Shown here piece by piece: positions 12,310 to 13,080 of a DNA stretch of 13,080 nt (position 1 is its first letter; each line of letters starts with the position of its first letter). Made by a program: the position numbers and the translations under genes. The notes below the pieces were generated by a model. That model did no database searches and was not told the DNA's origin. It was given only the letters and a program-made list of their open reading frames with translations. Location of the stretch: the NCBI GenBank assembly GCA_019310865.1, contig JAFDDL010000039.1:1-13080 (forward strand), given 5' to 3'. Source of the DNA: Deltaproteobacteria bacterium (GTDB taxonomy: Bacteria > Desulfobacterota > Desulfobacteria > Desulfobacterales > JAFDDL01).

Positions 12310-13080
12310 TTATGCTGGAACACTTATCCTTTCGATATCATCTCGAAAGCCGCTGGTGATGGACAGATTCAAATCCATCCGCAACTTCTTTTCCGCCAAG
12401 CCGATCGCCAAGCCAAGCAGCTGGGGCAAATAGAGTATCGTCATACCAAGATTTTGGCGGCTTACTGTTGAGGCCCTTTTCTGATAGGCCTCCAGGTTCA
12501 TTTGGCACATCGGGCAGACGGTTACAATAACATTCGCCCCCTGGGCGGCCTGTAAAATATTGCCGACCTTTTCAAGGGCAATTTCTGTATGCGTGTTCAT
12601 CTGAGAGGCTCCACAGCAGCTGCCCCCCATCGTCCAGGGATGAATCCGCGCCCCGGCAGCGGTCAGCAAGCCTTCCATAGAAGTGGGAACTTCCGGGTCG
12701 TCGAAAACCGGATAGGGACGCAGACACTGGCAGCCATAATAGGGCGCAATGATCAAATCCGTGAGGGGCCGCTTCAGGCGGCTTTGAATCGTGTCAGGGT
12801 CCAGATCATTCACAAGAACATCCAAAAGATGACGCACCCGAACCGTTCCCGTCAGGGTTAGCTGCTCTGCGCTTAGTATTTCATTTATGAGCCGATGAAC
12901 ATCAGGGTCTTTTCGGATCTTTTCTTCAACTTTTTTCAGGTTAAGATAGCAGGCACTGCACGGTACAAGGATTTCACCGGGTTCCCCCATTTTCTCCGCC
13001 AGGGCAAGATTTCTTGCGGGAAGCGCCAGGGACAGCAACTGACTGACCGACTCTGCCGCCGAGGCGCCGCAACACGTCCA
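12310..13080 (-). CDS. hdrB: HdrB-like heterodisulfide reductase subunit B (N terminus outside window)
   Basis: About 256 residues are present; the frame runs past the window edge, so roughly the first 40 residues are missing. A TTG at 13038 is an internal Leu codon. Both Cys-rich CCG domains are visible. The first shows WTCCGAS at the edge and VPCSACYLN; its leading Cys is cut off. The second has YYGCQCLRP, GGSCCGAS and TVCPMCQMN. In methanogens HdrB carries the non-cubane [4Fe-4S] clusters that reduce CoM-S-S-CoB. Bacterial homologues work with HdrA/HdrC, MvhD or related partners on other disulfides or in flavin-based bifurcation. No HdrA or HdrC is in view; they may lie beyond the window. 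The gene ends 60 bases before the sensor kinase. Family call firm, substrate unknown. Confidence 0.88.
   Translation of the reverse strand, partial: WTCCGASAAESVSQLLSLALPARNLALAEKMGEPGEILVPCSACYLNLKKVEEKIRKDPDVHRLINEILSAEQLTLTGTVRVRHLLDVLVNDLDPDTIQSRLKRPLTDLIIAPYYGCQCLRPYPVFDDPEVPTSMEGLLTAAGARIHPWTMGGSCCGASQMNTHTEIALEKVGNILQAAQGANVIVTVCPMCQMNLEAYQKRASTVSRQNLGMTILYLPQLLGLAIGLAEKKLRMDLNLSITSGFRDDIERISVPA

Overview
The window looks like chromosome of an anaerobic, probably sulfate-reducing deltaproteobacterium (Desulfobacterota, Desulfosarcina-like). The main clues are a heterodisulfide-reductase HdrB subunit, a sensor kinase with c-type heme motifs, a NikKMLQO-type nickel importer and a Lys/Ala-rich histone H1-like protein. 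This placement is inference; no rRNA or other taxonomic marker is present. There are 13 clear protein genes (two cut by the window ends) and one weak small-ORF candidate. I see no tRNA, rRNA, CRISPR array, IS element or prophage.

Layout. (1) Positions 1-1718, plus strand: the 3' part of a COG2403 GTPase of the cyclic 2,3-diphosphoglycerate synthetase type, then an AcoX/ATP-NAD-kinase-like gene 15 bases downstream. (2) 1846-2343, minus: an H1-like nucleoid protein with a C-terminal helical, probably winged-helix, domain and a recognisable promoter. (3) 2344-2768: a 425-base regulatory stretch. It holds that promoter, a possible 54-codon minus-strand ORF, a plus-strand sigma70-type promoter and a structured leader ending in a terminator-like hairpin just before the nikK ribosome binding site. 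(4) 2769-6356, plus: nikK-nikM-nikL-nikQ-nikO, a complete energy-coupling-factor nickel (or cobalt) importer. (5) 6401-7900, minus and convergent: a HupE/UreJ-like plus NicO/RcnA-like fusion permease with a 24-histidine loop. (6) 8069-13080, minus: a tightly packed run transcribed hdrB (partial), heme-type sensor histidine kinase, REC-histidine-kinase hybrid, DUF364/DUF4213 protein. Its last two junctions overlap.

Working together. NikM and NikL (membrane) with NikK (periplasmic) would capture metal, while NikQ and NikO energise transport. The NicO fusion would be a second metal route or a relief valve. NikK, NikL, NikM and the fusion all appear to start, once processed, with His at or next to the N terminus. 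Nickel demand fits hydrogenase or CO-dehydrogenase metabolism, but no such enzyme is in view. The downstream operon joins a thiol-disulfide or electron-bifurcation subunit (HdrB) to a periplasmic heme/Cys-PAS redox sensor, a phospho-receiver with no DNA-binding output, and a putative metal-chelation protein. As a unit it could be a redox or metal signalling circuit that I do not recognise as a described system.

The strongest leads are the nikK leader attenuator, the HupE-NicO fusion, and the HdrB / heme-kinase / REC-kinase / DUF364 operon.
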